Shown: positions 43,893 through 53,713 of the stretch, one piece after another | How the letters are laid out: every line of letters begins with the position of its first letter | Position numbering within the stretch: the first letter of the stretch is position 1 | NCBI GenBank assembly: GCA_033064195.1 | Contig: JARBJD010000386.1 | Coordinates: forward strand, 1 to 64,000 | DNA length: 64,000 nucleotides | Direction: 5' to 3' | Source: Blattamonas nauphoetae | Lineage: Eukaryota > Preaxostyla > Oxymonadida | Notes under the pieces: model-generated | Database searches by the model: none | What the model was told of the DNA's origin: nothing | The model's input: only the letters and a program-made list of their open reading frames with translations | Position numbers and translations under genes: made by a program

Positions 43893-46112
43893 CTATGTTT
43901 TGATGCTCTTGGCAAGTTCACCACACGAACGATTCTTTTGGAGAATTTCGAGTTGGTCTCGGAGGAATGCCATGAGTTGCACGGTCCTATCCGAATAACC
44001 GCACGGCAAATTGAACAAAGTGTGCTCGATTCCATCTTCGGACACAGAATCGAGGATGGTTGATGGGTCTGGAGTGTTCAAGAGAAAGAGGGACAGTGTA
44101 TCAAGAAAAAGATCGACAGAACTGTCTGCGAGACGATGGTTGCACCGATACCACTTGAAAGCGAAGAGGGCGTCAAGAAGGTGACTGCGTTTGATTTCTG
44201 CGAAGATCGCCTCACTTGGATGGTGAACCAAGCTATGGACAACAAACAAATCATTAAAAAACGATGTAGAGGTCTCATCTAACAGCCTGTTTGACAGAAA
44301 TCGCAGAAAATCCTGGCACGGTTGGAGTCCAGGGAGCGTTTCATTCAGGACACGCCATGAGTGCTGCTCAGTGCCTCCTGCAGTGTTCGAGAGACAAAAC
44401 GACAATTTCTGAAAGGCTGTTTGGATGTGCTTTGTGAATGTGTTCGGAATGTTAATTTGGCCATGATCATGAATCCGCGAAGTGGAGAGGTCGAAAGCAA
44501 GTTCCTCTTCCGTCGCGAGCTTGGAACAATCCACATGCAACAGAATTTCCAGCGTTTCCTTCCACAATTCTCCATGGGTCTCATTCATTGCATCCAATTG
44601 TGCCGAAACAAGCACCGACCAATCATGAGCGAGCTTGTCGTCCCAAATCGTCTGGACAATGTGGAGACACTGTCCGAGTGTGGGAAGAAGACCAGCATTG
44701 ATGTAGAAATCAACTACATCATCCGTCCCACCCAGGGCTGTTCCCAGGAGCAACGAAATCCTCGTGATGATGTCAAAGTATCTTCCCAGCTCTGTCACGA
44801 CGGTTGTCTGGAAGGCCCCTCCTTCCAATGATTGGATGTCTGTCTGCATTTCGTGGGTTTGTTTGCGGCGTTGAACAATTCGGTGTTGGAGTTGGGCGAG
44901 GTTCAAAACGGTGAGAGCACGATAAGAACTGTACAGACCATCACATGCGAACGAGAGAACGGAAACCGCTAGTTGTGGGAATGTTTGGATGTGAGGAGGG
45001 AAGAAGGACGGCATGGGAACTTGATAGAGGATAGAGGTGATCGTTCGGAGTTGATCCTTGTCAGTCATGAGCAAGTCTATAGCACTGTCAATGCAACTCG
45101 AACAACCTGACACGAACACCAGAAATATAAAACTGATGATCTCTGCCGGGACTGCCTTTTTGGCGACTATCGCCAGATTTCTGAATGTTTTGAGGAGAAA
45201 ATGGGGCGAAGCTGCGTAATCCGGCAAAACCATCACCGTCTGAGGAAATGCCAGGGCTGAGGATTTTGGGATATCCCCAAGTGACTGGAGATGCCAGGCT
45301 GGCTTTTCGACAAATCTTGTGGTGAGCAGCGTCAGAGATGGTACAAAAGTATCGAAAATGCCGAGTGCCTCGAGAACACAAGCAAAGTCGTGCTGATCAT
45401 GGTCAAAGATCGTGATGTTGTTGAGGAAGCGCCATGCCTGAATCAGTGTGAAGGAGGAAAAGTCGAAAACCATTGAAATGACTCGAAGAGAAGTGCTTTG
45501 AGTGAAACTAAAGATCTTTCTGATAACATTCTCACCAAAGTAATGATGAACGTCGTCTGTAGGTAAGACAGCTTCTCAAGATAATCCAACGGGAATCAAG
45601 GATGAAACATATCAAACCAATGTTCGTGAATATCCACAAGATTTCAACCTTGAAGAACGTCAACAACAATAAAACCCAACCGTTATCCTTTCATCCTGCG
45701 AACACATCAAATGTCGGACCAACATGGGAATTGCATTGTGCTGAATCAGTCTTTCGCAGGTTCCGATAGTATGAACTGTGGAGAGAGTCAACGAAAGAAA
45801 AGTGGCTTACTGGTTAATTCCCGGAGGGCCATCATCAATTCAAGAATATCTAATCGGTCCTCTGCACACAGATCTGCAAGAATGCCGTTGAGGTCCTGAC
45901 ACTAATCATCTGAAAGAATGCTCGGAACACACCTGGCCTGACATAGCGATAGGTTGTATGTTATTATCAGTTCTGTCAATGTCATGGTCAAATGTGGTTC
46001 TCTTTCGGTTGCGCAGAACAATCGTGTTCGTTTGAGTCGAGCGTTCCTGTTCTGATGTATTTTGCACATAGTTCAGGTGCTCCGAGAAGCGAGTGTGATC
46101 CGTTTCACTCAT
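43893..46112 (-). CDS. Divergent importin-alpha-like armadillo protein, five exons
   Basis: Exons 46112-45933, 45901-45811, 45775-45681, 45648-45618 and 45574-43893 join into 692 residues. The introns are 31, 35, 32 and 43 nt, and all are GT-AG. The order fits importin-alpha: a basic N-terminal stretch ('VLRNRKRTTFDHD', IBB-like), then armadillo repeats beginning 'LNGILADLCAEDRLDILELM', 'LIQHNAIPMLVRHLMCSQDE', 'VEILWIFTNIEAVLPT', and further ARM-like helices to the end. The known protein is about 530 residues and carries cargo with nuclear signals into the nucleus. This one is longer and lacks the usual W-N pairs in most repeats, so cargo choice may differ or it may be a paralogue. The ATG at 46193 is an alternative start. 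I chose 46112 because the extra 27 residues look unlike the family. Confidence 0.6.
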
Positions 46113-46311
46113 TTGTGAGGGTGGTGAAGAAGGTTGTCCGAGAGTGAACCCATACAGGGTGGTCACGAGGAACTGTAACCGAATTGTTCTCATCCAATTT
46201 ATCGTTATTTTCCTTTTCCTTCAAAATCACTCGAGCAATTGACCGTCTCCTTATTTTGAAAAAACACCAAGACAATCTAAAATTTTTGAGAATGAAGTGC
46301 GAGTGTTTTCG
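46113..46311. other. Spacer upstream of the importin-alpha-like gene
   Basis: Likely promoter side of the minus-strand gene. No clear motif. Confidence 0.3.
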
Positions 46312-47775
46312 ATCAGCGTCCATTGTCGTATCGAGTGGTCCTCTGTGACTGTCGTCCCAACAAACTTTGTTCTCATCATGTGTATGTTCCTTTTCTTCCT
46401 TATTTTCTTCCTTATTTATATTTTCAGCGAGAATGAGTTTGTGGCTTTCAGATCTCACAATTGGGCAAATATGATGTATGAATCCATGGAAATGGTGTTT
46501 CATGTCAGTTTCAGCATTTTATCCGAATTCTTCCATTTTAGAGGTTGTTGTGCCATTTTATATTCTTTCAGGGGATGACCGCCAAAGACAGGCCAGTTTT
46601 GTCACAAAGGACCTTGATCTCTGACAATAAACATGAATTGGGCAGATAAATGCCGAATATAGGACTGAGGCTGTATCGGTGTCTTGACTTGTGGTTATGT
46701 TGGAGTTTCGTGAGGGTCGAAACTACAGGGTGGCCCAAAAGTCTGAAAAAAGAAAGGGCCGATCAACGACTGATTTGACAGATTCGAAGCTTTATCATGA
46801 TTTCTCTTTTTCACAACGTAACTGGCATTCTCATTATATTATCTCCCCTCAACATCATTGGCAAGAAATCCCTGTTTGAGTGCCAACAAGTGAGTCTTTG
46901 TCGCGATCGGCCCCTTTTCTTTTCAGACTTTTGGGCCACCCTGTAAATCGTAGTAAACCCCAGAGATTGGCCCTTCATGTGTATTTATTCCTTTTCCCTG
47001 TAATTCTACTCTTTCCACATCACAATCATGTCTTTTTCTCCTTTCTCTCTTCCAATTCCTCTTCACACTGAGGCAAAAAGATTCAATCGCAATTGTTGAA
47101 ATGTTGAATCATAAAAATGAACAAATAATTTCTTCAGTAGCATTCCTCTCCTAAGAGGACGTCCAATCTTGCTCATTTGCATCCTGTTTCTCCATCTGAT
47201 CGGCGTTTCGAGCTGTTCTGTTTTGAATCCAATCAAGATCGGCATAAACAAGTTGCTTTGAAACAAAATAAGAAAGTTGAAGGCAAACCGGTATTTCCTT
47301 GAGGTGATCGACAGGGTTGACGAACAGTAGGTGAACAGACGGGGGTATCCTGGCATCTTGCAAGAAACCTGAATGCAAATATATTTCATGGAGTCGAATC
47401 TGCACACGTCCTAGGGTCGGCATTCAACTCTCGTATTCATGTTTGGAGTCACAGATCAAGGTCCTTTGTGACAAAACTGGTACGTTTTTGGAATTCATCC
47501 GCTCAAAGGGCACGAAATGGCAAATCAATAGCCAAAATGGAAGAAAAAGGTTAAAACACTTAAACTAACATGTCATACCATTTCCATGGTTCAACAACTC
47601 ATCTTTGTCCAATTGTGTGAGCAGGAAATCACAAGCTCATTCTCGCTGAAAAAATAAATAAGGAAGAAAATAAGGAAGAAAATAAGGAAGAAAAGAAACA
47701 TACGCATGATGGAAACAAAGTTTGTTGGGACGACAGTCACAGAGGACCACTCGATACGACAATGGACGCTGATCA
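46312..47775. mobile_element. Inverted-repeat element A, about 330-bp arms
   Basis: 46312-46640 and 47440-47775 are inverted copies sharing GATCAGCGTCCATTGTCG, TTTTCTTCCTTATTTTCTTC and ACAAAGGACCTTGATCT with perhaps a fifth of bases changed. The inside holds the mariner MITE at 46726 and a short unrecognised frame near 47151-47423. The outer edge runs into the arms of the next inverted repeat, so the two may be related members of one family. Confidence 0.6.
46726..46943. mobile_element. 218-bp mariner-type MITE
   Basis: The left end CAGGGTGGCCCAAAAGTCTG and the right end, its inverted copy (CAGACTTTTGGGCCACCCTG), are followed inward by similar GGGCCGATC blocks, giving arms of about 45 bp. 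TA flanks both sides. The terminal sequence is of the kind found in mariner elements. There is no gene. Confidence 0.85.
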
Positions 47776-48358
47776 GGGCAGATCCAACCACTGTCCTGAC
47801 CATATTTCGTGTTTTTTCGATCGATTCTCCAAAATCTAATCATCGTCTTGTTCTTTCTAAGCAAGCTCCTAAATCGTTCACAGAGATCATAAACGGCCTC
47901 TCATTGACTTTCAAGGTTTGATGATCTCCATTCATTCCACCTTTCGTTTTCACTTTTTTGCCTGATTTCAATCTCCGTTTCTTCGCATCGTTCACCCTTG
48001 CCATTATGATTTTCTTCAATCACTGTCCATTTTTCCCTCAATTTTCAATTTTCATTGTTGAATTCTCATTTTTCATTAATTGCTCACAAGTCATCTTTGA
48101 TGCGGTTCTCTCTCCTCAATATGACTTCCCTTGCCATCCTCACGCTTTCCCTGATTATCAACATAACATCCCGTTCGATCAAACTCTTCTTTCCGTCCAT
48201 GTCCTCAGAGACATTTCAGCAATCTGAAGCACATCTCGATTGTTCTCATCCATTTGTCATTGTCTCCTTAAATACTCTTGAGTGCTTTCTACCCGTTTTG
48301 TGAGGACGCTTGGTGACCTGTAGATGCCATTTTTGAATGTTAATCGAAGAAGAGCACA

Positions 48359-50010
48359 GTCAGTCCGGAATACGTGAATCCGGAATCAAACAGAAATCAA
48401 TGGGGAGATCACACTTCACTAATGTTCATCATTCGTATCTGTTATTCGAAAGAAAAAATATGACGTGGACAAAACAAAAAGCATTTTATCAACTTTTGTT
48501 GTTGGTGCCCGAAGCGAGGGCCGAAGAAATTGCTGGCGGGATTCAGGAGCGGATTGGCCAAACGCAACCTCGCGAGAGAATTCTCTGGCTGAAGCAGCAG
48601 CTTGGTGACGATATCTACAATCCATTGACCCAACGATTGGTCGCCTTGATCGTTGGATGTTCACAGAAAGCCGTGCATTCAGCAAGACATCCACGATCAC
48701 GTCCTAAAAACAAGAGAAAGAAGACCGCTCATTTCTCAATGGAAGAAGAGGAGGAACTAGTTACCTTAGTTTTGGAGGCTAGTGTGACAGATGACCCATA
48801 TACGCCAAGCCGCGTGCGTGATTGGGCCTCCAACAGAATTGACAGGCCAGTCCACCAGAGCTGGCATCAAGGCTTCCTCAAACGTCACTCTGATCGCCTG
48901 AAACAGATTCTAATCGAACCGAAGGAATTAAAAAGGACAATGATCACACCTAATGACATTCTCAACTTCAGAGAAAGAGTCACACCAATACTCCAGGGTC
49001 AACCCGCCAGTTTCATCTACAACATGGACGAAAGCGGATATCATTGCTATGAGGATGCCCCCAAGCAATTCATCATCTCGAAACAATGTGATGAAACGAA
49101 ACAAGCATACGGCATTGAACGTTCTGAAAAGCGGATCACTGTCGCGGGCTGTATTTGTTTGGATGGGACGAGTTTATTGCCGTATTTTGTAGTAAAAGGT
49201 GACATTGATGAACGAAAGCTGTCAAACGCTGGGGCGACACAAAGTACTCACTGTGAAGTGGTTCGACGGGAACAGTCGGCGTACATGACTACTGATTATT
49301 TCGTGGATTGGTTGCGACGGGTTCTGATTCACGACATAAAAACAAAACGAATAGACCTAAAGATGCCAGATCAGACTGCTTTTCTTCTGATGGACGGTAG
49401 TAAGATCCACTCGGCGGAACTTCCAATGCAAATCTTGACTGAGCATGATATCACTCCTATTTTCTTTGTTCCATACGCAACGCATCTGATGCAACCACTC
49501 GACCTCGTGGTTTTTGGGCCCTGGAAACGATATATCAAACAAATGAGAGGAACCAAACCCAGAAGGAGCCAGGAGGAAATTGTAGCGATTGCGACGTCTG
49601 CTTTTGACAAGGCCACTGTGCCATTGACAATATACTCCGCCTTCCGAGCTGGTGGATTTGGACACGTGTATTGTGACGATATGCAACGTTGTGAGATCCA
49701 ACCTGACCGTTTTGATCAAATGGCGGAGAAAGCACGAAAAGGCCCTGTTGGAGTCCTAAAAAACGATTCCGATGAAGAAGGCGAAATGATCTTACCTTTA
49801 CTCGACACAATGCTGATAGATCGGGATGAGTGAATGGACTGAAGGAACTGAACGAAGTAGGTTGATTAAATATAATTTAATCTCCATTTCAATCGAATTC
49901 ATTTGAAATAGTTAGGCGTTGACGAGTGATTAGTTGAATGTTCGTGTGGAGAGGTTTGATCAAACCCATTGATTTCTGTTTGATTCCGGATTCGCGTATT
50001 CCGGACTGAC
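48359..50010. mobile_element. Pogo-like DNA transposon
   Basis: Terminal inverted repeats of about 46 bases start GTCAGTCCGGAATACG at 48359 and end CGTATTCCGGACTGAC at 50010, with two or so mismatches (ACGTG versus ACGCG). It carries one open transposase gene. The flanks do not show the usual TA. AGCAC occurs just outside both ends, one base displaced on the left, and may be the target duplication. The gene and ends look whole. Confidence 0.8.
48460..49833 (+). CDS. Pogo/Tigger-like transposase with CENP-B-type HTH and DDE_1 domain
   Basis: 457 residues without introns. The N-terminal 80 residues are helical. A CENP-B/Tc5-like DNA-binding part follows (basic 'RSRPKNKRKKTAHFS' then 'VRDWASNRIDRPVHQSWHQG'). 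The nuclease domain shows 'FIYNMDESGYH' near residue 190, 'AFLLMDGSKIH' near 312 and 'THLMQPLDLVVFGPWKRY' near 345, the three acidic blocks of the DDE_1 family that cuts the element out and pastes it elsewhere. The frame is open further upstream across the left terminal repeat. I took this ATG because it is the first one well inside the element with good protein character. The acidic C-terminal tail 'DSDEEGEM' is normal for such proteins. Confidence 0.85.
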   Translation: MTWTKQKAFYQLLLLVPEARAEEIAGGIQERIGQTQPRERILWLKQQLGDDIYNPLTQRLVALIVGCSQKAVHSARHPRSRPKNKRKKTAHFSMEEEEELVTLVLEASVTDDPYTPSRVRDWASNRIDRPVHQSWHQGFLKRHSDRLKQILIEPKELKRTMITPNDILNFRERVTPILQGQPASFIYNMDESGYHCYEDAPKQFIISKQCDETKQAYGIERSEKRITVAGCICLDGTSLLPYFVVKGDIDERKLSNAGATQSTHCEVVRREQSAYMTTDYFVDWLRRVLIHDIKTKRIDLKMPDQTAFLLMDGSKIHSAELPMQILTEHDITPIFFVPYATHLMQPLDLVVFGPWKRYIKQMRGTKPRRSQEEIVAIATSAFDKATVPLTIYSAFRAGGFGHVYCDDMQRCEIQPDRFDQMAEKARKGPVGVLKNDSDEEGEMILPLLDTMLIDRDE

Positions 50011-50340
50011 AGCACTCATTGACAAACTTACTCTAAAAGAGAGAATTCAACAATGAAAATTGAGGGAAAAATGGACAGTGATTGAAGAAAATCATAATGG
50101 CAAGGGTGAACGATGCGAAGAAACGGAGATTGAAATCAGGCAAAAAAGTGAAAACGAAAGGTGGAATGAATGGAGATCATCAAACCTTGAAAGTCAATGA
50201 GAGGCCGTTTATGATCTCTGTGAACGATTTAGGAGCTTGTTTAGAAAGAACAAGACGATGATTAGATTTTGGAGAATCGATCGAAAAAACACGAAATATG
50301 GTCAGGACAGTGGTTGGATCTGCCTTGACGCTGATCACTC

Positions 50341-50523
50341 TTCAGTGATCTCCGATTAATGGCCATCTCATTCCGAGATGAAGAAATATTGAGTATAATA
50401 TCCGTGAATTGTTGTAATATCAAGCAATAATGAAGCAATTATGAATGAAAACTGTTGTTTAATTGATAGAATCGATCAACCCCTTGTTACTCCTAAAAAT
50501 TGTTAGCAACATATCAAGCTTGA
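50341..50523. other. Spacer before the Gag-like frame
   Basis: A/T-rich. GTGATCAGCG and TGATCACTCT lie close together at its left edge. No LTR-like repeat was seen. Confidence 0.3.
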
Positions 50524-51597
50524 ATGTCAGACGCGAATCAGGGTAAGATAGATGCGGTACAGGCCTCTATGGAGACGATAAGACCGCACATAAACGATCT
50601 GTTCAACCTTCGACAGGAATTCACCAATGCGCTTTCGGCTCTTCACGACGGGGATCAGGAGGCACTTCAGCGCTATGGAACGTTTATTGTGCCTCCAGGG
50701 GCAGAATTGGCCGTAGGACCATTTTTTCATATTGCCCGGTTAATGTCCGCCGCTGTTGACAAGATTGTTGGGGCAGACTCTCAAGAATGGCTTCGACTCG
50801 CTCCGCATGAGAGCACTTGGCTCACAGCCCAGGGGCAACAAACAGCAGCGCCTTATATTCCGTCGTTTTCTCGATCGGTGTCACCAGGGCCTGAGTCGGG
50901 CCGACGAATCACCCCCGCGCCGTACCAAAACTTACGGCACCACCAACGAATCAGGTGGGCTGATCCTCCGGCATTTGAGGGGGGAACAACGGAAGAGCAC
51001 GCAAGGGGCCATGAGGAGCGCAGAGATAGAGATGGTTCTGACACAGAGGATTATGAAGAATATGCAAATCAGGGACTGAATGAGATGGTCAGAAGACTTC
51101 CAACCTTTGCATGGAACCCAGAGGATGAAGATGAAATAAAGGAACGGATGGCGGTCATCGGGGAGTCATACTCGATGTATCCCGATGCAGTCAAGGAAAA
51201 CATGAGCCGGAGACCAAACCCGCTTAACAATGCGCTGAAGGGCATCGAAAGGGAGGCTTTCCACCTTGTAAAATTAGGTACTGGATCCTTATTACAACAC
51301 ACGGACAATTTGGAGAAGACACGCATCGTCGAATTGATGACCCTTAAAGCAGGCGAGATTGTGAAGCGTACGTACGATGCTCGCTTGGCTCACGTCATGA
51401 AATTAGATGTCGCACCAATGCAAGATAGTGCCCGGCAGGAATCGATGATGTTACAGCAGGAATACATTGACCAGTTAAAAATGAAAACTCGGAAGAGGTT
51501 GGATGAGAGGAAGGAGGACTGGCAACGACGACAACGCTTTTTTCGCGAGGGCCCCGCACAGGGGCGGTACAATCAATCCAGAGGACAACAGCAGTAG
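50524..51597 (+). CDS. Gag-like frame of a retroelement fragment
   Basis: An open frame of 357 residues. It begins with a helical part ('IRPHINDLFNLRQEFTNAL', 'GPFFHIARLMSAAVDKIVG'), continues with a charged linker ('GHEERRDRDGSDTEDYEE') and more helices, and ends in an Arg/Gln/Gly-rich tail ('RRQRFFREGPAQGRYNQS') that could bind nucleic acid. This order and length recall Gag-like first frames of DIRS-type or LTR retrotransposons. No reverse transcriptase, recombinase or terminal repeat follows, so only a piece of such an element would remain. Base composition is more G+C-rich than its surroundings, which fits insertion from elsewhere. It could also be a lone host gene. Confidence 0.4.
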   Translation: MSDANQGKIDAVQASMETIRPHINDLFNLRQEFTNALSALHDGDQEALQRYGTFIVPPGAELAVGPFFHIARLMSAAVDKIVGADSQEWLRLAPHESTWLTAQGQQTAAPYIPSFSRSVSPGPESGRRITPAPYQNLRHHQRIRWADPPAFEGGTTEEHARGHEERRDRDGSDTEDYEEYANQGLNEMVRRLPTFAWNPEDEDEIKERMAVIGESYSMYPDAVKENMSRRPNPLNNALKGIEREAFHLVKLGTGSLLQHTDNLEKTRIVELMTLKAGEIVKRTYDARLAHVMKLDVAPMQDSARQESMMLQQEYIDQLKMKTRKRLDERKEDWQRRQRFFREGPAQGRYNQSRGQQQ

Positions 51598-51624
51598 TAT
51601 AGAAAGCGAATTGGGAACCCGATT

Positions 51625-52050
51625 GAAATAATCTTTGAAAACCAAAGTTGAAAGTCAATTCCGATTGACCAATTTTGAATCTTGTATTAAAAGGAATTTA
51701 TGACATTTTGATGACATCAATATTTGGCCTAAATTCTTAAAATATGTCCAATATTTTGACCTCTTGTAAAACGTCCATTTTGAAGTAAATTTTTGCTTTA
51801 TTTCGAAAATTTTGTCACTTTTTTCGACTTTTTGATTTTTTCAATATGACTAATTTGGCGCTTATTTGGGAACCCTATTGAGAAAATTCTTGAAACAAAA
51901 ACTAAAATCTCGAGGACCATGTGACTCATCGATCAAATGAAACCAGATGATAATCGGTTGAGTATTCGTCGAGATCTGAGTTATTCTTCATTCAAAAAAG
52001 TTCGAAAAAAAAGTGAACCTCTTTTGAGAAAACACTCGTATCTCGACAAC
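51625..52050. repeat. Polinton terminal repeat, copy B
   Basis: Inverted, diverged match to 4560-4960. It begins just 28 bases after the stop of the Gag-like frame. Confidence 0.5.
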
Positions 52051-52159
52051 GAGCAGAGATCGGGACTCGAAACCACTCGCAATCGATAGAGGACTCGATT
52101 TTGCATATAGGCAAAAAAAGTGCAAAACCTTAGGGAGGGAGGAAGCTGGTGGTTTTTAT

Positions 52160-52326
52160 TGCCTGGTGTGTTGGCAAGTCCCTAAGGCCCAGGGTTGCGA
52201 TCCCTGTTTCTGACATTTATCTCATTTTTTGCATTCCGACGTCGGACAAATTATTGCTTCCTCCGGGGTTCGAACCTGGGACTCCTAGCCTAGTGGTACG
52301 TGCACTTACCACTCGACTACTCGTCC
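52160..52326. repeat. Two tRNA-like segments in opposite directions (SINE or tRNA pseudogenes)
   Basis: On the minus strand 52326-52254 shows an A-box-like TAGTCGAGTGG and a B-box GGTTCGAACCC at tRNA spacing. On the plus strand around 52161-52206 a T-arm-like hairpin CAGGGTTGCGATCCCTG follows GTGTTGGCAAGTCCC. Neither folds into a full acceptor stem, so they are not working tRNA genes. They may be SINE heads or decayed tRNAs inside the Polinton end. Their internal promoter boxes could still attract RNA polymerase III. Confidence 0.4.
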
Positions 52327-52709
52327 CTAATTTTCCGAGGATTTACCCTGGCTATATATCTGTGTAGAGGGGTTTTAATGACGATTTTTAAAAAGTTACG
52401 GGACACTTCAAAATCAAGTTTTGAAAACAGTAGTTGTTCGTCAAATCAACTTCAAATTTCACAGAATGGATGTCAAACTTGATATAAAAACGATTTTACA
52501 AAAATTTTTGAACAATATTGATTTTTGCCATATATCATTTTTTGGTGCATATGGTGCACTTGAAAAAATGAAGAAAAATCGATGTTCTCAGATCTTGATC
52601 AAACTCTCATCTAAGGTCATATCCGACACGCTCTTTCGATTGGTGCAAGAATTATTGAAATCGGATCAGTAGTTATCGAGTATTTTCACTTTTGAAAAAA
52701 CAAAGGAGA

Positions 52710-52743
52710 TTTTTTATTTTTCGAATTTTTTATTTTGTACTAA
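52710..52743 (+). promoter_or_regulatory. Polinton start motif before the 163-residue gene
   Basis: TTTTTTATTTTTCG followed by TTTTTTATTTTG and then TACTAAATG, with ATG as start codon. This is the first of a series of such motifs in copy B. The common form is a run near TTTTTATTTTT, a short gap, then TA-rich bases up to the ATG. Confidence 0.5.
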
Positions 52744-53235
52744 ATGGCACAGCTAGAACACATCGAAGAACTTGAGCAAATTTTAGAATACACTAATCCT
52801 AATCGAAAGGACAGTGATATCATGAATTTCCTGAGTCAGAATCATTTATTTCTCATGAAATTAGGATTGTGGAAACCAGAACTGATTGTCAATTTCAAAA
52901 CTTTAAAACAATTATTCCAAAAATATGTTGACATCGATAACCCAACTTGGATGAACTATGACACAAAGAAATGGAGGCGAAACCAACCTCAACTGATCTG
53001 TCAAATAGCGAACGTCAGAAAACTTCCCGATGCATCGGAGAATTTAAACGTCAGACTATCGAAAGAACAGATCAGTCAAATGGTGAAGAACATGATGAGA
53101 GCAACACCTCAAAGTTTCTTGAAGATGAAACTAGAATCGTTCGAATATTATCGACCAATCTGTGCCGAAATCTGGATGAAGTACGTGAAAAGAAAAGTAC
53201 CAAATTGGTTACTTCAAAATGATCAACAGAAATAA
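52744..53235 (+). CDS. 163-residue Polinton protein, unknown role
   Basis: An open frame of 163 residues directly behind the start motif. It is mostly helical and basic, with 'EELEQILEYTNPNRKDSDIM' near the start and a C-terminal 'WMKYVKRKVPNWLLQND'. I do not recognise the family. It is the first gene of copy B, is followed after about 45 bases by the 129-residue gene on the same strand, and has no counterpart in copy A at the matching place. It may be an optional cargo gene of this element family or a gene lost in copy A. Confidence 0.6.
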   Translation: MAQLEHIEELEQILEYTNPNRKDSDIMNFLSQNHLFLMKLGLWKPELIVNFKTLKQLFQKYVDIDNPTWMNYDTKKWRRNQPQLICQIANVRKLPDASENLNVRLSKEQISQMVKNMMRATPQSFLKMKLESFEYYRPICAEIWMKYVKRKVPNWLLQNDQQK

Positions 53236-53247
53236 AACTCGTTGTTG

Positions 53248-53280
53248 TTTTTTATTTTTGAATTTTTTAATTTGTATTAA
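53248..53280 (+). promoter_or_regulatory. Polinton start motif before the 129-residue gene (copy B)
   Basis: TTTTTTATTTTTGAATTTTT, then AATTTGTATTAAATG at the start codon. It matches copy A closely. Confidence 0.55.
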
Positions 53281-53670
53281 ATGAATCCAACTGCGATGTA
53301 CAAGGAAAGACGTCGAGTATGTTCAGAACAAGCATTAATCGAATCAATGAGAGAAGAGAACTGTTCGCTAGTCTCTGAGTATGTCAGAAATAATGTGCCG
53401 GTGACGTATGTTCATGAGGGAGTTGAATGGAGAATAAAACCAAAGTTGTGGAATCAGGGAAACAGACCTCACTTAGCGAAACGTCGACACTACACTCAAT
53501 CATTCGTCGAAAATGAACTGAAGAAATACAATTGTGAGCTCGTAGGTGAGTACACTAAAGTTCTGGTTCCATTCACATATCGAGAGATTGGTGGAAGTGA
53601 AGTGTTCAGAATTAGACTTGATGCATGGCTGACTGCTAAGAAAAAGCCCCATCTGAGAAAACAGAAATAA
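53281..53670 (+). CDS. 129-residue Polinton protein, unknown role (copy B)
   Basis: Same protein as at 2664-3053, with two residue differences over 129. The internal duplication of a 'C-S/E-L-V-x-E-Y' module is present. It stands between the first gene and the polymerase gene, all in one direction, with spacers just long enough for the start motif. High conservation between copies, beside a very variable neighbouring polymerase N-terminus, shows that this block descended as a unit. The function is not known. A replication accessory protein is one possibility. Confidence 0.75.
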   Translation: MNPTAMYKERRRVCSEQALIESMREENCSLVSEYVRNNVPVTYVHEGVEWRIKPKLWNQGNRPHLAKRRHYTQSFVENELKKYNCELVGEYTKVLVPFTYREIGGSEVFRIRLDAWLTAKKKPHLRKQK

Positions 53671-53680
53671 ACGCTCAACT

Positions 53681-53713
53681 TTTTTTATTTTCTGATTTTT
53701 TAATTTGTAGTAA
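53681..53713 (+). promoter_or_regulatory. Polinton start motif before polymerase (copy B)
   Basis: TTTTTTATTTTCTG, then TTTTTTAATTTGTAG and TAAATG at the start codon. Confidence 0.55.

Larger units (their letters stand above)
47761..50340. repeat. Inverted repeat pair B enclosing the pogo-like element
   Basis: 47761-48064 and 50046-50340 are inverted copies over about 290 bases (for example GACCATATTTCGTGTTTTTT and CTTTCAAGGTTTGATGATCT). The pogo-like element lies between them, so the arms are either the ends of a larger host element or a duplication around the insertion. The left arm has about 290 extra bases before the transposon and the right arm only about 35, so the layout is uneven. 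Confidence 0.75.

Noticed and set aside
48337-48459. Upstream start of the pogo-like transposase
   Set aside because: That ATG lies outside the element and its first codons read through the terminal repeat. The ATG at 48460 is inside and protein-like.
52254-52326. Working tRNA gene
   Set aside because: A-box and B-box are good, but the two ends do not pair into an acceptor stem and the T-stem has a mismatch.
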